Assembly: GCF_008153345.1 (NCBI RefSeq)
Contig: NZ_CP042818.1
Location: forward strand, 2,108,001-2,172,000
From: Treponema phagedenis
GTDB taxonomy: Bacteria > Spirochaetota > Spirochaetia > Treponematales > Treponemataceae
Direction of reading: 5' to 3'
DNA length: 64,000 nucleotides
Shown here: piece by piece, positions 48,012-58,610 of the stretch
Layout of the letters: each line of letters begins with the position of its first letter
How positions within the stretch are numbered: position 1 is the stretch's first letter
The notes under the pieces: model-generated
Seen by the model: only the letters and a program-made list of their open reading frames with translations
Database searches by the model: none
Told to the model about the DNA's origin: nothing
Position numbers and translations under genes: made by a program

Positions 48012-50399
48012 CTATTTCTTATACACCGTTAAAAGAGCTTGTGTATCGTTACCGGCTGAGCCTGCGTGAATTTTACATGTGGCAGTGTCGCCTTCTCGTA
48101 AACCGTCAAAGAGCACCAAGTCAACAAGAGGATTTATCAATTCCCGCTCTACAAGTCGAGCGGCATTTCTTGCTCCAAACTCTTTTGAATAGCCTTTTTC
48201 TGCAAGCAATTTAATGCAATCGGCGGGAACCTCAAATAAAATACCTTTTTCAGCCAGCTGCGAGCGTAAAGCGGCTAATTCTTTTTCTACAATTTGAACC
48301 ATTGCGTCTTTGCTCAGCGCATTAAATTTTATCACCATGTCTAATCGATTCCTGAATTCGGGAGTAAAAGCCTGTTCCACCGCCTCATCCACCGCACTAT
48401 CGGTTTGGTATTCATCGCCAAACCCGAGAATGGGCTTTCCGATATCGCGGGCACCGGCATTTCCTGTCATAATAATAATTACATTCCGAAAATCAGCTTT
48501 TCTGCCCTGATTATCCGTGAGCGTTGCATAATCCATAATTTGCAAAAGAATATTAAAAATATCCGCATGAGCTTTTTCAATTTCATCAAGCAGAAGAACC
48601 GCATGCGGCTGTTTTCTGATCGCATCGGTTAAAAGGCCGCCTTCATCAAAACCTACATACCCCGGCGGGGAGCCGATTAAACGGCTGACCGTATGTTTTT
48701 CCTGATATTCGCTCATATCAAACCGATGCAGTGCAATACCGAGTTCTTCCGCAAGCGAACGGGCAAGCTCAGTTTTTCCTACGCCGGTAGGACCTGCAAA
48801 AAAAAGATTTGCAACCGGTTTGTTTTTTGCACGGAAACCTGCACGGGAGCGTTTTACCGCCTGAGCAACCGCACGAACCGCCTCTTCCTGTCCGAACACC
48901 TTTGCGGCAATATGCTGCTCCAGCTCTTTTAATCGCTCCGTTTCATTGATTGTAACTGTTCGCTCGGGAATCTTCGCGATTTTAGCAACTATTGCATCAA
49001 TGTCTTTTTCTTCAATTATCATTTCGCATTGAGTTTTCCCTTGCTTTGACTGGAAAATTCTTGCTTTTGCCCCCGCTTCATCAATTACATCAATTGCCTT
49101 ATCCGGTAAAAATTTATCTTGAATATAGAGGGCTGAAAGATGTACCGCTGATTGAAGAGCACCATCAGTATACCGCACCTGATGGTATGCTTCATATAAA
49201 GGCTGTAAACCTTTTAAAATTTTTAGAGTTTCTTCTTCACTCGGCTCTTCAATATCTATTTTTTGGAAGCGCCGTGCCAAAGCTCGATCTTTTGTAAAAT
49301 ACTTATTATATTCTTCGTATGTTGTCGAGCCGATGCAACGAATTTTACCTGAAGAGAGAATAGGTTTTAATAAATTCGAAGCGTCCAACCCTCCGTTTCC
49401 GCTTGCACCCGCTCCGATAACTGTATGGATTTCATCAATAAATAGAATAACCTTCTTTTTTTGAATTAACTCATCCGATATTTTTTTAAGCCGTTCTTCA
49501 AAATCTCCGCGGAATTTTGTTCCGGCTAAAAGACTTGCCATATCAAGGCTGAAAATATCATAATTTTGAAGAAGCGGCGGAACTTTGTTTTCAGCAATAA
49601 GTTGTGCCAAGCCTTCCGTTATTGCGGTTTTTCCTACGCCGCTTTCGCCGACATGCACTGGATTATTTTTTTGCTTTCTGCAAAGAATTTGAATAGTTCG
49701 CTCAATCTCATTTTCTCTCCCGATAAGCGGAGAAAGCTCGTTATTGCGTGCTTTTTCTGTTAGGTTAACAGTATATTGCTCCAAAGCACTTTGTGCGTTG
49801 TTTTTCTTTTGACGAAAAAGATTTTCATTCATTGAGTACTCTTCATCCGAATCAGATTCATTTTCAGTTTGTGAAAAGCTGTCAAAAATGCTAAAGCCCC
49901 GATTTTCCAATTCCCGCTCATTCAGATCGTTCATATCTTCATCAAAAAAAGCGGAAAATTCGCTTATCTCTTTTGAATTCAGATGATTGATTGCTTCGGT
50001 TAGTTTCAAATGACTGATGCCGCTCATTCTCATATAGTATGATGAGAAATTTGTTTCAGCTTCGAAAATACATATAAGCAAATCGCTGACTTCAAGAGTA
50101 TCTTTTTGATTTGCTTCGCAGTACAAAAGAGAGCGTTTAAGTAAGTATTGAGAGCCCAAAGACTGAGTGGGAGCATTTTTCATGTCGATCGGAATCTGTG
50201 TTCGTAAAAATTCAGCCAAACTATCATAGATATACTCTATGTTTGCATAACAAAGTGTAAGAATTCGTAGGGTTTCCGGATGGTTAAGCGCAACAAACAG
50301 AACATGCTCCGGAGTAACATATTCATGATGATTTTTTTCCGCTGCTTCATATGCTTGATCAAAAATACTCTGAACTATGGGACTCACTGCTATTTTCAT
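48012..50399 (-). CDS. clpA: ClpA, ATPase subunit of the Clp protease
   Basis: 795 residues. N-terminal Clp repeat domain (SPIVQSIFDQAYEAAEKNHHEYVTPEHVL), AAA-1 with GESGVGKT and LFIDEIHTVIGAG, AAA-2 with GPTGVGKTELARSLAEELG, LLLDEIEKAH and the sensor region FRNRLDM. It unfolds substrates for ClpP using ATP. The start is ATG 50399, overlapping the clpS stop (ATGA), with GGAG upstream; the longer frame begins inside that ribosome site. Between AAA-1 and the N domain lies an acidic stretch (DEDMNDLNERELENR). No clpP in the window. Confidence 0.93.
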   Translation of the reverse strand: MKIAVSPIVQSIFDQAYEAAEKNHHEYVTPEHVLFVALNHPETLRILTLCYANIEYIYDSLAEFLRTQIPIDMKNAPTQSLGSQYLLKRSLLYCEANQKDTLEVSDLLICIFEAETNFSSYYMRMSGISHLKLTEAINHLNSKEISEFSAFFDEDMNDLNERELENRGFSIFDSFSQTENESDSDEEYSMNENLFRQKKNNAQSALEQYTVNLTEKARNNELSPLIGRENEIERTIQILCRKQKNNPVHVGESGVGKTAITEGLAQLIAENKVPPLLQNYDIFSLDMASLLAGTKFRGDFEERLKKISDELIQKKKVILFIDEIHTVIGAGASGNGGLDASNLLKPILSSGKIRCIGSTTYEEYNKYFTKDRALARRFQKIDIEEPSEEETLKILKGLQPLYEAYHQVRYTDGALQSAVHLSALYIQDKFLPDKAIDVIDEAGAKARIFQSKQGKTQCEMIIEEKDIDAIVAKIAKIPERTVTINETERLKELEQHIAAKVFGQEEAVRAVAQAVKRSRAGFRAKNKPVANLFFAGPTGVGKTELARSLAEELGIALHRFDMSEYQEKHTVSRLIGSPPGYVGFDEGGLLTDAIRKQPHAVLLLDEIEKAHADIFNILLQIMDYATLTDNQGRKADFRNVIIIMTGNAGARDIGKPILGFGDEYQTDSAVDEAVEQAFTPEFRNRLDMVIKFNALSKDAMVQIVEKELAALRSQLAEKGILFEVPADCIKLLAEKGYSKEFGARNAARLVERELINPLVDLVLFDGLREGDTATCKIHAGSAGNDTQALLTVYKK

Positions 50400-50701
50400 T
50401 CTTTCTCCATTATACACTTTAACGGAAACCCGTTTTCTTGTGCCAGCATTTCTACTTTTTTACAGCGGGTAGCAGCAATATCATAGGTATACGTGCCGAC
50501 TAAACCGCTCCCTTGGGTATGAACGGTAAGCATAATAATTTCAGCTTCTTTGTAATTTTTATGAAAAACCTCTATAAGTATTGATATAACAAAATCCATT
50601 GTTGTTATATCATCATTAAGAAGTAATACACGATAAAACCCCGGTTCTTTTATTTTTTCTTTTATAAGAACCGTTGACTCTATTTTTATCTCATCGTTCA
50701 T
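50396..50701 (-). CDS. clpS: ClpS adaptor protein
   Basis: 101 residues. Core motif YRVLLLNDDITTMDFVISIL and the HTQGSGLVGTYTYDIA segment are diagnostic. ClpS delivers N-end-rule substrates to ClpA. The start is ATG 50701 (MNDEIKIES); the longer frame adds a hydrophobic leader not expected in ClpS. It overlaps clpA by four bases, so the two are co-translated. Confidence 0.9.
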   Translation of the reverse strand: MNDEIKIESTVLIKEKIKEPGFYRVLLLNDDITTMDFVISILIEVFHKNYKEAEIIMLTVHTQGSGLVGTYTYDIAATRCKKVEMLAQENGFPLKCIMEKE

Positions 50702-50817
50702 ACTACTAAAATACTCTAATTTTTGCCAAGAAACAAGTAAAAACAAAAAAAAAGACATAATCAAGAAAATCCATGAAAAACACTGTATTTTCATTTGTTT
50801 TATGCTATGATGGTATT

Positions 50818-52020
50818 ATGGAGAGTGTAACTTTAGAAACCGCTTGTGCTCCGAGTATGAGAAAAGAAGAAGGTCTTTCGGTAACCAAGAGAAATATCGT
50901 AATAAAGAATTTTTATCCTATTCTCATCGGTCATCATTCTTTTTTGCTGATGGGACATGAATACCCCGATGAAGACTGTATCGCATCGTTAGTAGCGGCT
51001 GCCTTGCTTTTGCGTAAATTTGAAAAAACTGTTGATATTTTCTTCCAAGGACCTATTCAAGAGCAGCTTTTATTTCTCATTGATATTTGTATTTATAATA
51101 AGGTGCGAGTGCATATCAATACAATCTCTGACATGAAAGACCCTGAGGTAGTCGTTATTTTAGATACGCCAAAACCTTCCATGATTTTTACCGATGCGCG
51201 GAGTAAGGCATTTTTAAAAAATCCTGCTATAAGAAAAATAGAGTTGGATCATCATTTGTCGGCAGATGCATGTTATTGCGGAGAGGAAAATTTATCGCTT
51301 GTTATGCGAGCTTCCAGCACCTGCGAAATAATTGCGTACATCTGCTATAAGCTAGAGCAGTATCCTGAAATATTACGTATCTTTTGTATCCGTGAATTGT
51401 ATTCAAGAAATATTGTACTTGCAATGCTCACCGGCATGATGGGAGACGCAAAACAAGGCGTGTATCTTTTTACCGGACGAGATAAGGCTTTTTTTTCTTA
51501 TTTTTCAAAAAAGTTAAATAGAATTTTACGAAAAAAAACGGGAACATTAACTGAAAATATAAAATCAATGGAAGAAATCCTTGAAGTTTTGGAAGCCCTC
51601 TCCAATGAAGAAAAAGATGCATATCAAAAAATAATGGAACGGGCTGAGTTCTACGATAAAATAGGAATAATTTCATTAGATGAAAAAGCAACCAAAGAAA
51701 TAACAAAGGAAATTGATTATAGTCAATTCATCGGTATGATAAAAATAGCAACAAACGATGTAGCCGAAAATACAAAGGGATTAGGTATATCCGCCTATAG
51801 AGATCTTGATTCAATTTCCGACAAAATTCAATTTAGAATTCGCGTGGACTCATCCCTTAAAGGAGTTGACTTGCGGAAGCTTTTAAAAGACATGCAAATC
51901 AGAAACGGGGGCGGACATCAGGGAGCAATTGCATTTAGATTTTCTCAAGAAGAAATCCCCGATGTTAACTTTTTTATTGATGAACTTGTTCATTATATTA
52001 GGAATCATATTTTATCATGA
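50818..52020 (+). CDS. DHH family phosphoesterase
   Basis: 400 residues. N-terminal DHH domain with a modified first motif LMGHEYPDEDCIASLVAA, where the family usually has HxNPDGDA, ILDTP (about residue 118), and LDHH. DHHA1 domain at the C-terminus ends with NGGGHQGAIAF. Candidate substrates are cyclic di-nucleotides or nanoRNA/pAp, and the split-DHH layout fits. TATGAT at 50805 could be a -10 box, which supports starting at ATG 50818 rather than 50773. It is coupled to queH by a four-base ATGA overlap. Confidence 0.82.
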   Translation: MESVTLETACAPSMRKEEGLSVTKRNIVIKNFYPILIGHHSFLLMGHEYPDEDCIASLVAAALLLRKFEKTVDIFFQGPIQEQLLFLIDICIYNKVRVHINTISDMKDPEVVVILDTPKPSMIFTDARSKAFLKNPAIRKIELDHHLSADACYCGEENLSLVMRASSTCEIIAYICYKLEQYPEILRIFCIRELYSRNIVLAMLTGMMGDAKQGVYLFTGRDKAFFSYFSKKLNRILRKKTGTLTENIKSMEEILEVLEALSNEEKDAYQKIMERAEFYDKIGIISLDEKATKEITKEIDYSQFIGMIKIATNDVAENTKGLGISAYRDLDSISDKIQFRIRVDSSLKGVDLRKLLKDMQIRNGGGHQGAIAFRFSQEEIPDVNFFIDELVHYIRNHILS

Positions 52021-52697
52021 AAATAAATTATAATATATTTATGGAAGAAACTATCGAAAACCTTAAAACATCGGGTATAGTTTCTACATTATTATTGCAT
52101 TCCTGTTGTGCACCCTGTAGCTCATCCGTAATCAAACGACTTGCTCCGCATTTTAAACTCACGGTGTTTTATTATAACCCGAATATTGACAGCGACAACG
52201 AATACAAAAAACGTGCGGAAGAACAGCAGCGGCTTATCGAAATTTATAATGCGCAAAAGCTTTTCCCGATTCCCGTTAGAATTATTACTGCAGAGTATAG
52301 CCCTGAAGCATTTTATACAATTGCAAAAGGATACGAAAACTGCCGAGAAGGCGGCGAACGGTGTTTTCGTTGTTATCATTTGCGGCTTTCAATCACTGCC
52401 GAAGCGGCACAAAAAAACGGATTTGATTATTTTTGCTCTACCCTTTCGGTCAGTCCGCTAAAAAATGCGGAAAAAATAAACAAAATCGGTTCTGCGCTTT
52501 CGACGGAAAACTGCCGCTGGCTTTCAAGCGATTTTAAGAAAAAAAACGGGTATCTTTCTTCAATTGAGCTAAGCAAGCGATTCGGGCTTTATCGGCAAGA
52601 TTATTGCGGCTGTATTTACTCAAAAAATGAGCGAGCGGACTTTGAACGGCATAAAAGAGAAAGAGAACTTTTACAACCAGTAAAAACAGAGATGTAA
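52017..52697 (+). CDS. queH: Epoxyqueuosine reductase QueH
   Basis: 226 residues. Signature cysteines are LLLHSCCAPCSS (C30, C31, C34), GGERCFRCYHLR, and YRQDYCGCIYS near the C-terminus, typical of the DUF208/QueH family. It is the non-cobalamin enzyme for the last step of queuosine in tRNA. It starts within the stop of the DHH gene (ATGA). Cytoplasmic Fe-S enzyme in known members. Confidence 0.92.
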   Translation: MKINYNIFMEETIENLKTSGIVSTLLLHSCCAPCSSSVIKRLAPHFKLTVFYYNPNIDSDNEYKKRAEEQQRLIEIYNAQKLFPIPVRIITAEYSPEAFYTIAKGYENCREGGERCFRCYHLRLSITAEAAQKNGFDYFCSTLSVSPLKNAEKINKIGSALSTENCRWLSSDFKKKNGYLSSIELSKRFGLYRQDYCGCIYSKNERADFERHKRERELLQPVKTEM

Positions 52698-52785
52698 GAC
52701 GAGATAGGCTTTATAGAGATATCTGTGGTATGAACATACGAAAAATCAATACGCTATAGATAGATTCTTTTTAACGGAGATAAAA

Positions 52786-53514
52786 ATGCTAAATATCGCA
52801 CACAGAGGTTTTCGCAGTAAATATCCTGAAAACACCATGCTTGCCTTTCAAAAAGCGTTGGAAGCCGGCGCTGACGGTATTGAATTTGATGTGCATCTTT
52901 CAAAAGATGGAGAGCTTGTTATTATCCATGATGAAACGCTTGAACGCACAACAGACGGAGAAGGTTTGGTAAAAGATAAAACACTTGCAGAATTAAAAAA
53001 ACTTAACGCCGCTGCAAAATCTAACAAACCAAGAGATTTTGAAGCGATTCCCACTTTAAAAGAATATTTTGCCTTTGCGAAAAAAACAAAACTTATCACC
53101 AATATTGAGCTAAAAACCGGTATTTTCCCGTACGAAGGCATAGAGCAAAAAACATATGAGCTTATTAAAGAGTTTGATATGTGCGAAAAAGTTATTCTTT
53201 CTTCTTTTAACCATGAGACAATAATGAGAGTAAAAGAGATCGATTCAAAACTTGTCTGTGGACTTTTAGTTGACAGCTGGCAAATCGATCCGGAAAATTA
53301 TGTACAAAAGCTCGACATTGAATGTTGGCACCCATCAGCATACAGTATTTCAAAAGAACTGGTACAAAGATTCCACCGTAAAGGAATTAAAGTAAACACA
53401 TGGTTCGGCTCTATTCAATTAGATTATAAAAAGATTATCGAAACCGGTGTAGATGCAATCATTACCGATTATCCCGATAAAATCGCGGGACTTATCGGCA
53501 GAGATAAGGCATAA
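52786..53514 (+). CDS. ugpQ: Glycerophosphodiester phosphodiesterase
   Basis: 242 residues, GDPD TIM barrel. [22 protein letters not shown] contains the catalytic HR and [22 protein letters not shown] the metal ligands and second His. The C-terminus has VNTWFGS and [12 protein letters not shown]. No signal peptide, so it matches the cytoplasmic UgpQ type rather than exported GlpQ. AACGGAG ribosome site. Confidence 0.93.
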   Translation: MLNIAHRGFRSKYPENTMLAFQKALEAGADGIEFDVHLSKDGELVIIHDETLERTTDGEGLVKDKTLAELKKLNAAAKSNKPRDFEAIPTLKEYFAFAKKTKLITNIELKTGIFPYEGIEQKTYELIKEFDMCEKVILSSFNHETIMRVKEIDSKLVCGLLVDSWQIDPENYVQKLDIECWHPSAYSISKELVQRFHRKGIKVNTWFGSIQLDYKKIIETGVDAIITDYPDKIAGLIGRDKA

Positions 53515-53520
53515 GGCGAA

Positions 53521-54012
53521 TCAGGATTTACACCGTGTACCGAGTTTTGTCTTAATTATTTTTTCTACAATCGGAGGCACCATAGCGGAAATATCGCCTC
53601 CGAATAAAGCAAGCTCTTTGATCGAGCTTGAACGTAAAACAAAAAATTGAGGGTCGGGCGCTAAAAAAATAGTATCAATATCGTCTTTTAACCCCTTATT
53701 CATCATTGCCAAATCAAATTCATAAGAAAAATCGGACGTATTTCTTACACCGCGGATGAGAACCTCAGCCCCAACCTCTTCTGCATAGTTGACAATTAAA
53801 GAATCCCACGTACTGACGCGTACATTTGTCCAACACGTAACCAGTTTTTCCATAATATGCAGTCTTTCCTCATTTGACAGGAAATATTGTTTTTCCTGAT
53901 TAACCGCAATGACCACATGCACTTCTGAAAAAAGCTTTCGAGCTCTTTCAATAATATTTAAATGCCCATACGTAGGAGGATCAAAAGAACCTGCAAAAAC
54001 CGCTTTAACCAT
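53521..54012 (-). CDS. coaD: Phosphopantetheine adenylyltransferase
   Basis: 163 residues. Nucleotidyltransferase HxGH motif in [33 protein letters not shown], and [14 protein letters not shown] near the C-terminus. It makes dephospho-CoA, the penultimate step of CoA synthesis. Full length. Converges on ugpQ with six bases between. Confidence 0.95.
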   Translation of the reverse strand: MVKAVFAGSFDPPTYGHLNIIERARKLFSEVHVVIAVNQEKQYFLSNEERLHIMEKLVTCWTNVRVSTWDSLIVNYAEEVGAEVLIRGVRNTSDFSYEFDLAMMNKGLKDDIDTIFLAPDPQFFVLRSSSIKELALFGGDISAMVPPIVEKIIKTKLGTRCKS

Positions 54013-54133
54013 ATCTATATTTTACTATTGAAAGAGCCACTTAGTCAAGATAAACATCTCGCTCGACAAACGCTAAGAAGATTTTTATTCTTTTCTTTGC
54101 AGTTAAAAATAAGAAAAAAGCAAAAGTCCGATT

Positions 54134-54742
54134 TTATAGAATGCTAAAGTGGAAAGCTCCAATCATTAACGATGTGATGAGAGAGCCGATAAATGCTCCA
54201 AGCAAAAATCTGATAGTCAGGATCACAATGATGGAAAGGATCAAAGAGCCGCAATAAGACAGATGTATTTTGAGCGCGTAGGTTATTCGTGTTATTTTGG
54301 TAATAACCGGCGCAAGAAATTTGTCAAGCATTATCCAAAATTGTGAATATGTTTTTGTGTGCATAAAGTGATAAATTAACCGTATGATTAAAAGAATTGA
54401 CAATAAATTGAGGAAAAATCTGAAAAAAGACCATATAAGTAAGATTATTTGAATAATGATTTGCAATACTGAAAAGCTGCCTGTTATCGCAATGCTTGAG
54501 GCTGCCTGTGATAATACCGTAAGCAAGCCGATTGATACAATCGGAGAAAAATCAACCATACCGGCACGCATAAATTTAAAGCGTCTGAACCAATCTAAAT
54601 ATGGATCACAAATAGTCGACAAAAATGTTCCTACTTGTGAGTATAATAATTGCGGTGCCCATGAAAGGAAGATTCTTGCAATGCATAAAAGTGAATATAT
54701 CCAGATAAAGGTTGATAATGTTGAAAAAAATGAACGAATCAT
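54134..54742 (-). CDS. YggT family membrane protein
   Basis: 202 residues with four to five helices in two YggT-like halves (LSTFIWIYSLLCIARIFLSWAP with FLSTICDPYLDWFRRF, then FMHTKTYSQFWIMLDKFLAPVITKITR). The family is associated with membrane insertion, osmotic response or cell division; the role is unresolved. GGGAG ribosome site. It lies downstream of dnaE on the same strand. Confidence 0.82.
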   Translation of the reverse strand: MIRSFFSTLSTFIWIYSLLCIARIFLSWAPQLLYSQVGTFLSTICDPYLDWFRRFKFMRAGMVDFSPIVSIGLLTVLSQAASSIAITGSFSVLQIIIQIILLIWSFFRFFLNLLSILLIIRLIYHFMHTKTYSQFWIMLDKFLAPVITKITRITYALKIHLSYCGSLILSIIVILTIRFLLGAFIGSLITSLMIGAFHFSIL

Positions 54743-54771
54743 AGTTACTCCCGTAATTTTAAGTAGTTTTA

Positions 54772-54821
54772 TAAGGCTAAGCCTTAAGAAATAGTATTAA
54801 CACCCTGCGATTGGTGTTAAT
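54772..54821. other. Two small perfect palindromes between dnaE and yggT
   Basis: TAAGGCT/AGCCTTA (54772-54786) and ATTAACACC/GGTGTTAAT (54796-54821, 8-nt loop). The second could act as a weak terminator after dnaE on the minus strand or as an operator; the T-run expected of a terminator is short. Confidence 0.45.
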
Positions 54822-54841
54822 TAAAACAGCAAGATAATTTT

Positions 54842-57800
54842 TTACTCTTTCCAAACCTGTAATACGCCCGGTTGCTCTCCAAGAGCTGATAAAAAATTAT
54901 CATCCGAAGAAACCTTTACCTGCGATGAAGCTTGTACAATATATATTTTATCTTCAATCGCAATATGAATAAAAACATCGCAGGTACCGTTCTCCGCTCC
55001 AAGCAAAAAATCTCTTAAGTGCTGAAATTGTTTATCGGTTGACATAGAAAGAGAATCAACTTCTACATGCACTTCTTTTATAGATTTTTCTTCTAACTCA
55101 TCAAGACTAATATAAGAATCTACTAAAAAAGAAGGCTCTTCCCTATTGGTATCAACAGTGCCGATAAGGCCCATAACAGTTTCTGGCAAAAATCGAGCTC
55201 TTTGTTCTTCCCATATTTTTGAAAAAAATACAAGATCAATTACTCCGTGCAGATCCTCAAAACTGCCGAACGCCATGCTTTGACCTTTTTTTGTGGTATA
55301 TGGTTTAATTGCATTCAGCATGCCGACAATGAGGTATTTTTTTTCAGGGGTTGCCCTTTCCAAATGTCCTAAATCCAATGTTGCGGTTGTTTCTATTATT
55401 TTACGATATTCATCAAGGGGATGCCCTGAAATATAAAACCCGACAAGATCTTTTTCCATACGCAGTTTTTCTTTTTGAGGCAAATCTTCAACCCGTGCAA
55501 AAACAAAATCGGAAAATTCTTTAATGCCGGTGTTTTCAAAAAGGCTTACTTGTCCGCTTTCTTGACCTTCTTTTTTTTGAGCGGCATAGCCCATTGCCGC
55601 TTCATACTGACCGATTAACGTTGCACGGTTTATGTCAAATTCATCAAAGCAACCGGTTTTAATAAGCACTTCTACGGTTGATTTCTTGACAGTATGTAAG
55701 TCTACCCGATCCAAGAAATCAATAAAAGATTTATACATACCGTTAGTTTTTCTTTCGTTATAGATATCAATTGCTGCCTGCTCTCCGACTCCTTTAATGC
55801 CTAAAAAGCCGAAAATAATTTCTCCTTTATCGACACTAAAATAAGGTTCCGATTTGTTTATACTTGGCGGCACAATCGTAAGCCCCATTTTTTCAGCTTC
55901 TTCAATATAAACCGGAAGTTTATCGACTGAGGTAATTTCATTGGTGAGGTTCGCCGCCATAAATTCCGCAGGGAAGTTTGCTTTTAAGTATGCGGTTTGA
56001 TAGGCAAGAACCGAGTATGCGGCTGCATGGCTTTTGTTAAAGCCGTAACCGGCAAAAGGAACAAGAATATCAAATATTTCTTCGGCATGTTTTTTATCAA
56101 ACCCCTGCGTTACGGCGCGCTCGGCAAATTTTACCTTCCACTCAGCCATAACTTCTTTCTTTTTTTTCCCCATTGCCCGGCGTAAAATATCGGCTTCTCC
56201 TAGGGAAAGGCCACCTATTTTCTGGGCAACCTGCATAACCTGTTCCTGATACACAATGACGCCGTATGTTTCTTCCAAAATATCTTGTAAACATGGATCC
56301 GGATATTTTATTTTTGAGTTATCAAATTTTGATTCAATAAACTGATCGATAAAAGCCATCGGCCCGGGGCGATACAGAGCATTTAATGCGATGAGGTCTT
56401 CAATTTTATCGGGTTTTGCCCGTTTTAAAATGCCTTGCATCCCCTTGCTTTCAAATTGAAACACTGCAGCGGACATGCCTTCTCCAAGCATTTTATACGT
56501 GCGCTCATCATCGTCGCAGATATTTTGGATTGAAAAATTTGCAAGCGCTCCGCCTCGTCTTCGGATAAGATCTTCAGTGTGTTTTATAAGCGTTAACGTT
56601 TTTAATCCCAAAAAATCCATTTTTACCAAACCGCATTGCTCAATTAAATCCATGGTAAACTGAGTTGCAATTTTTCCGGTTTTTGAGTCTTTATAAAGAG
56701 GTACATAATCTGTAAGTTTTGTTTTTCCGATTACAATGCCCGCCGCATGTAAACTGGTGTTTCGGTTAGAATCTTCAAGAGCTTCCGCAATTTGAAAAAG
56801 CTCGGTGTATTCAGGCGTTTCTTTAATTTGTACAAGTTCAGGAATTGTAAGTGCTTTTTCAAAAGTGAGTTTAGGATCCTCAGGCATGAGTTTAGTTATC
56901 ATATTTACATCAGCCAAAGGAATGTTTAAAACTCTTCCGACATCTTTGATCGCCGCCTTCGGCTTTAGGGTTCCGAAGGTAATAATTTGCCCGACACTTT
57001 CGTCCCCGTATTTTTGACGCACATATTCAATTACTTCCTGTCTTCTTTCGAAGCAAAAATCAACGTCAAAGTCCGGCATTGAAATACGCTCGGGGTTTAA
57101 AAAGCGTTCAAAAAGGAGTTTATAACGCAGCGGATCTATATCGGTGATACGCATTGCATAGGCAACAATGGAACCCGCCCCGGAGCCTCTCCCAGGACCG
57201 ACAGGAATATCGTGATTTTTTGCCCAGTTGATAAAGTCCCAGACAATTAAAAAGTAACCGACAAAATCCATTTTAATAATGATATCAAGTTCATATTCAG
57301 CCCGTTTTTTTATTTCATCGGTGATTACCTCGTAGCGTGTTTTTAAGCCTTCTGCTACCAGATGACGGATGTATAAATCCTTTGAAGCAAATTCTTCCGG
57401 GATTTTATACACCGGTAAAAGCGGACCTGGCTGCGGGATCTCTACATTGCACATATCCGCAATACGAAGCGTATTGCTCATCATTTCAGGATATTCGGGA
57501 AAGAGTTTTGCCATTTCTTCCGCGGATTTTAAATAAAATTGGTCGGTTTCAAATTTCATGCGGTTAGTATCGGTACGCACTTTTTTCATACCGATGCAAA
57601 GCAAAATATCTTGTGCAACAGAGTCTTTTTGCTCTGCATAATGTACATCATTGGTGAGCACCATCGGAATGCCAAGCTTTCGCGCCATTTCAATTAGCAG
57701 CGGTGTAACTTTTTTTTGCTCGGCAAGCCCGTGATTTTGTACTTCAATAAAATAATTATCACCGAAAATATCCAGATACTTCCGTACATGTGCCTCAGCC

Positions 57801-58261
57801 TCTTCTTTCCGCCCGTTTAACAAAAGATACGGCAACTGTCCGGCAAGACAAGCGGAAAGACAGATAAGCCCCTCCGAGTGCGCTTGCAAAAGTTCATCAT
57901 CGATACGCGGCTTATAATACATGCCTTCGGTATACGCCTTAGAAGATAACACTATCAAATTACGGTAACCGATCTCATTTTTTGCAATAAGTATTAAGTG
58001 ATAATAATTTCGTCCGTTTATTTGTTTATTACGATCAAACCTGCTTTTTGCCGCAACATAAAGTTCACAGCCGATAAGCGGCTTGATTTCCTGCTTTTTG
58101 CACTCTTCCTGAAAACGCAACACCCCGAACATATTCCCATGATCGGTAAGCGCCAGCGCGGGCTGCCCGAGTTTTTTTGCGGTTGAAACAAGTTTTTGAA
58201 TGGAAGAAGCTCCATCCAGCAATGAATAATCCGAATGAACGTGTAAATGTACAAAATCCAT
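54842..58261 (-). CDS. dnaE: DNA polymerase III alpha subunit
   Basis: 1139 residues. N-terminal PHP domain (VHLHVHSDYSLLDGASS, ALTDHGNMFG), palm with PGRGSGAGSIVAYAM and the catalytic acidic PDFDVDFCFERRQEV, fingers (YRPGPMAFIDQF, GYGFNKSHAAAYSVLAYQTAYLKA), then helix-hairpin-helix and OB-fold region (AFGSFEDLHGVIDLVFF). The replicative polymerase of the bacterial DnaE1 type. Length is normal. Repeat copy J begins about 110 bases upstream. Confidence 0.97.
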   Translation of the reverse strand: MDFVHLHVHSDYSLLDGASSIQKLVSTAKKLGQPALALTDHGNMFGVLRFQEECKKQEIKPLIGCELYVAAKSRFDRNKQINGRNYYHLILIAKNEIGYRNLIVLSSKAYTEGMYYKPRIDDELLQAHSEGLICLSACLAGQLPYLLLNGRKEEAEAHVRKYLDIFGDNYFIEVQNHGLAEQKKVTPLLIEMARKLGIPMVLTNDVHYAEQKDSVAQDILLCIGMKKVRTDTNRMKFETDQFYLKSAEEMAKLFPEYPEMMSNTLRIADMCNVEIPQPGPLLPVYKIPEEFASKDLYIRHLVAEGLKTRYEVITDEIKKRAEYELDIIIKMDFVGYFLIVWDFINWAKNHDIPVGPGRGSGAGSIVAYAMRITDIDPLRYKLLFERFLNPERISMPDFDVDFCFERRQEVIEYVRQKYGDESVGQIITFGTLKPKAAIKDVGRVLNIPLADVNMITKLMPEDPKLTFEKALTIPELVQIKETPEYTELFQIAEALEDSNRNTSLHAAGIVIGKTKLTDYVPLYKDSKTGKIATQFTMDLIEQCGLVKMDFLGLKTLTLIKHTEDLIRRRGGALANFSIQNICDDDERTYKMLGEGMSAAVFQFESKGMQGILKRAKPDKIEDLIALNALYRPGPMAFIDQFIESKFDNSKIKYPDPCLQDILEETYGVIVYQEQVMQVAQKIGGLSLGEADILRRAMGKKKKEVMAEWKVKFAERAVTQGFDKKHAEEIFDILVPFAGYGFNKSHAAAYSVLAYQTAYLKANFPAEFMAANLTNEITSVDKLPVYIEEAEKMGLTIVPPSINKSEPYFSVDKGEIIFGFLGIKGVGEQAAIDIYNERKTNGMYKSFIDFLDRVDLHTVKKSTVEVLIKTGCFDEFDINRATLIGQYEAAMGYAAQKKEGQESGQVSLFENTGIKEFSDFVFARVEDLPQKEKLRMEKDLVGFYISGHPLDEYRKIIETTATLDLGHLERATPEKKYLIVGMLNAIKPYTTKKGQSMAFGSFEDLHGVIDLVFFSKIWEEQRARFLPETVMGLIGTVDTNREEPSFLVDSYISLDELEEKSIKEVHVEVDSLSMSTDKQFQHLRDFLLGAENGTCDVFIHIAIEDKIYIVQASSQVKVSSDDNFLSALGEQPGVLQVWKE

Positions 58262-58369
58262 ACCAGCATTCTAACAGAAATACAGAAGAAAAAACAAGGG
58301 GAACCGAAATTTTATATTTCCGTCCCAATTTTGCCTTGATGGCTAAAAGATCCGAGTTTTTCGCGTAAC

Positions 58370-58560
58370 GGATTTAAGCATTCCTATGGTAAATTGCTCA
58401 CCGTTGCCAAATTCCAACCGATGTTTTAAAGCATCAACACAAAACTGTAAAATTGAAGCTTTAAAACTCGTAGGCGAAGTTAAAGGTAAATCTTCAAAAC
58501 TTCGCCCTATGGTAAGTTGCTCGCCCTTGCGTTGTGTCGAAATCTTTTTTTTAGAAGAAA
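58370..58560 (-). repeat. Dispersed repeat with two hairpins (copy J)
   Basis: Reverse orientation. GCATTCCTATGGTAAATTGC and CACCGTTGCCAAATTCCAA lead into hairpin 2 (TTTTAAAGC with GCTTTAAAA) and hairpin 1 in its GGCGAAGTT with AACTTCGCC version, then GCCCTTGCGTTGTGTCG. No clear terminal inverted repeats. It lies between dnaE and pgsB, which diverge around it. Confidence 0.75.
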
Positions 58561-58610
58561 AGGGTTACAATATTTTTTATTTCTCTTAATCTTAATTTTC
58601 ATTTAATTTT

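Noticed and set aside
54796-54821. Hairpin after dnaE as a confident terminator
   Set aside because: The stem is perfect but no T-run follows on the minus strand, so termination is not well supported.
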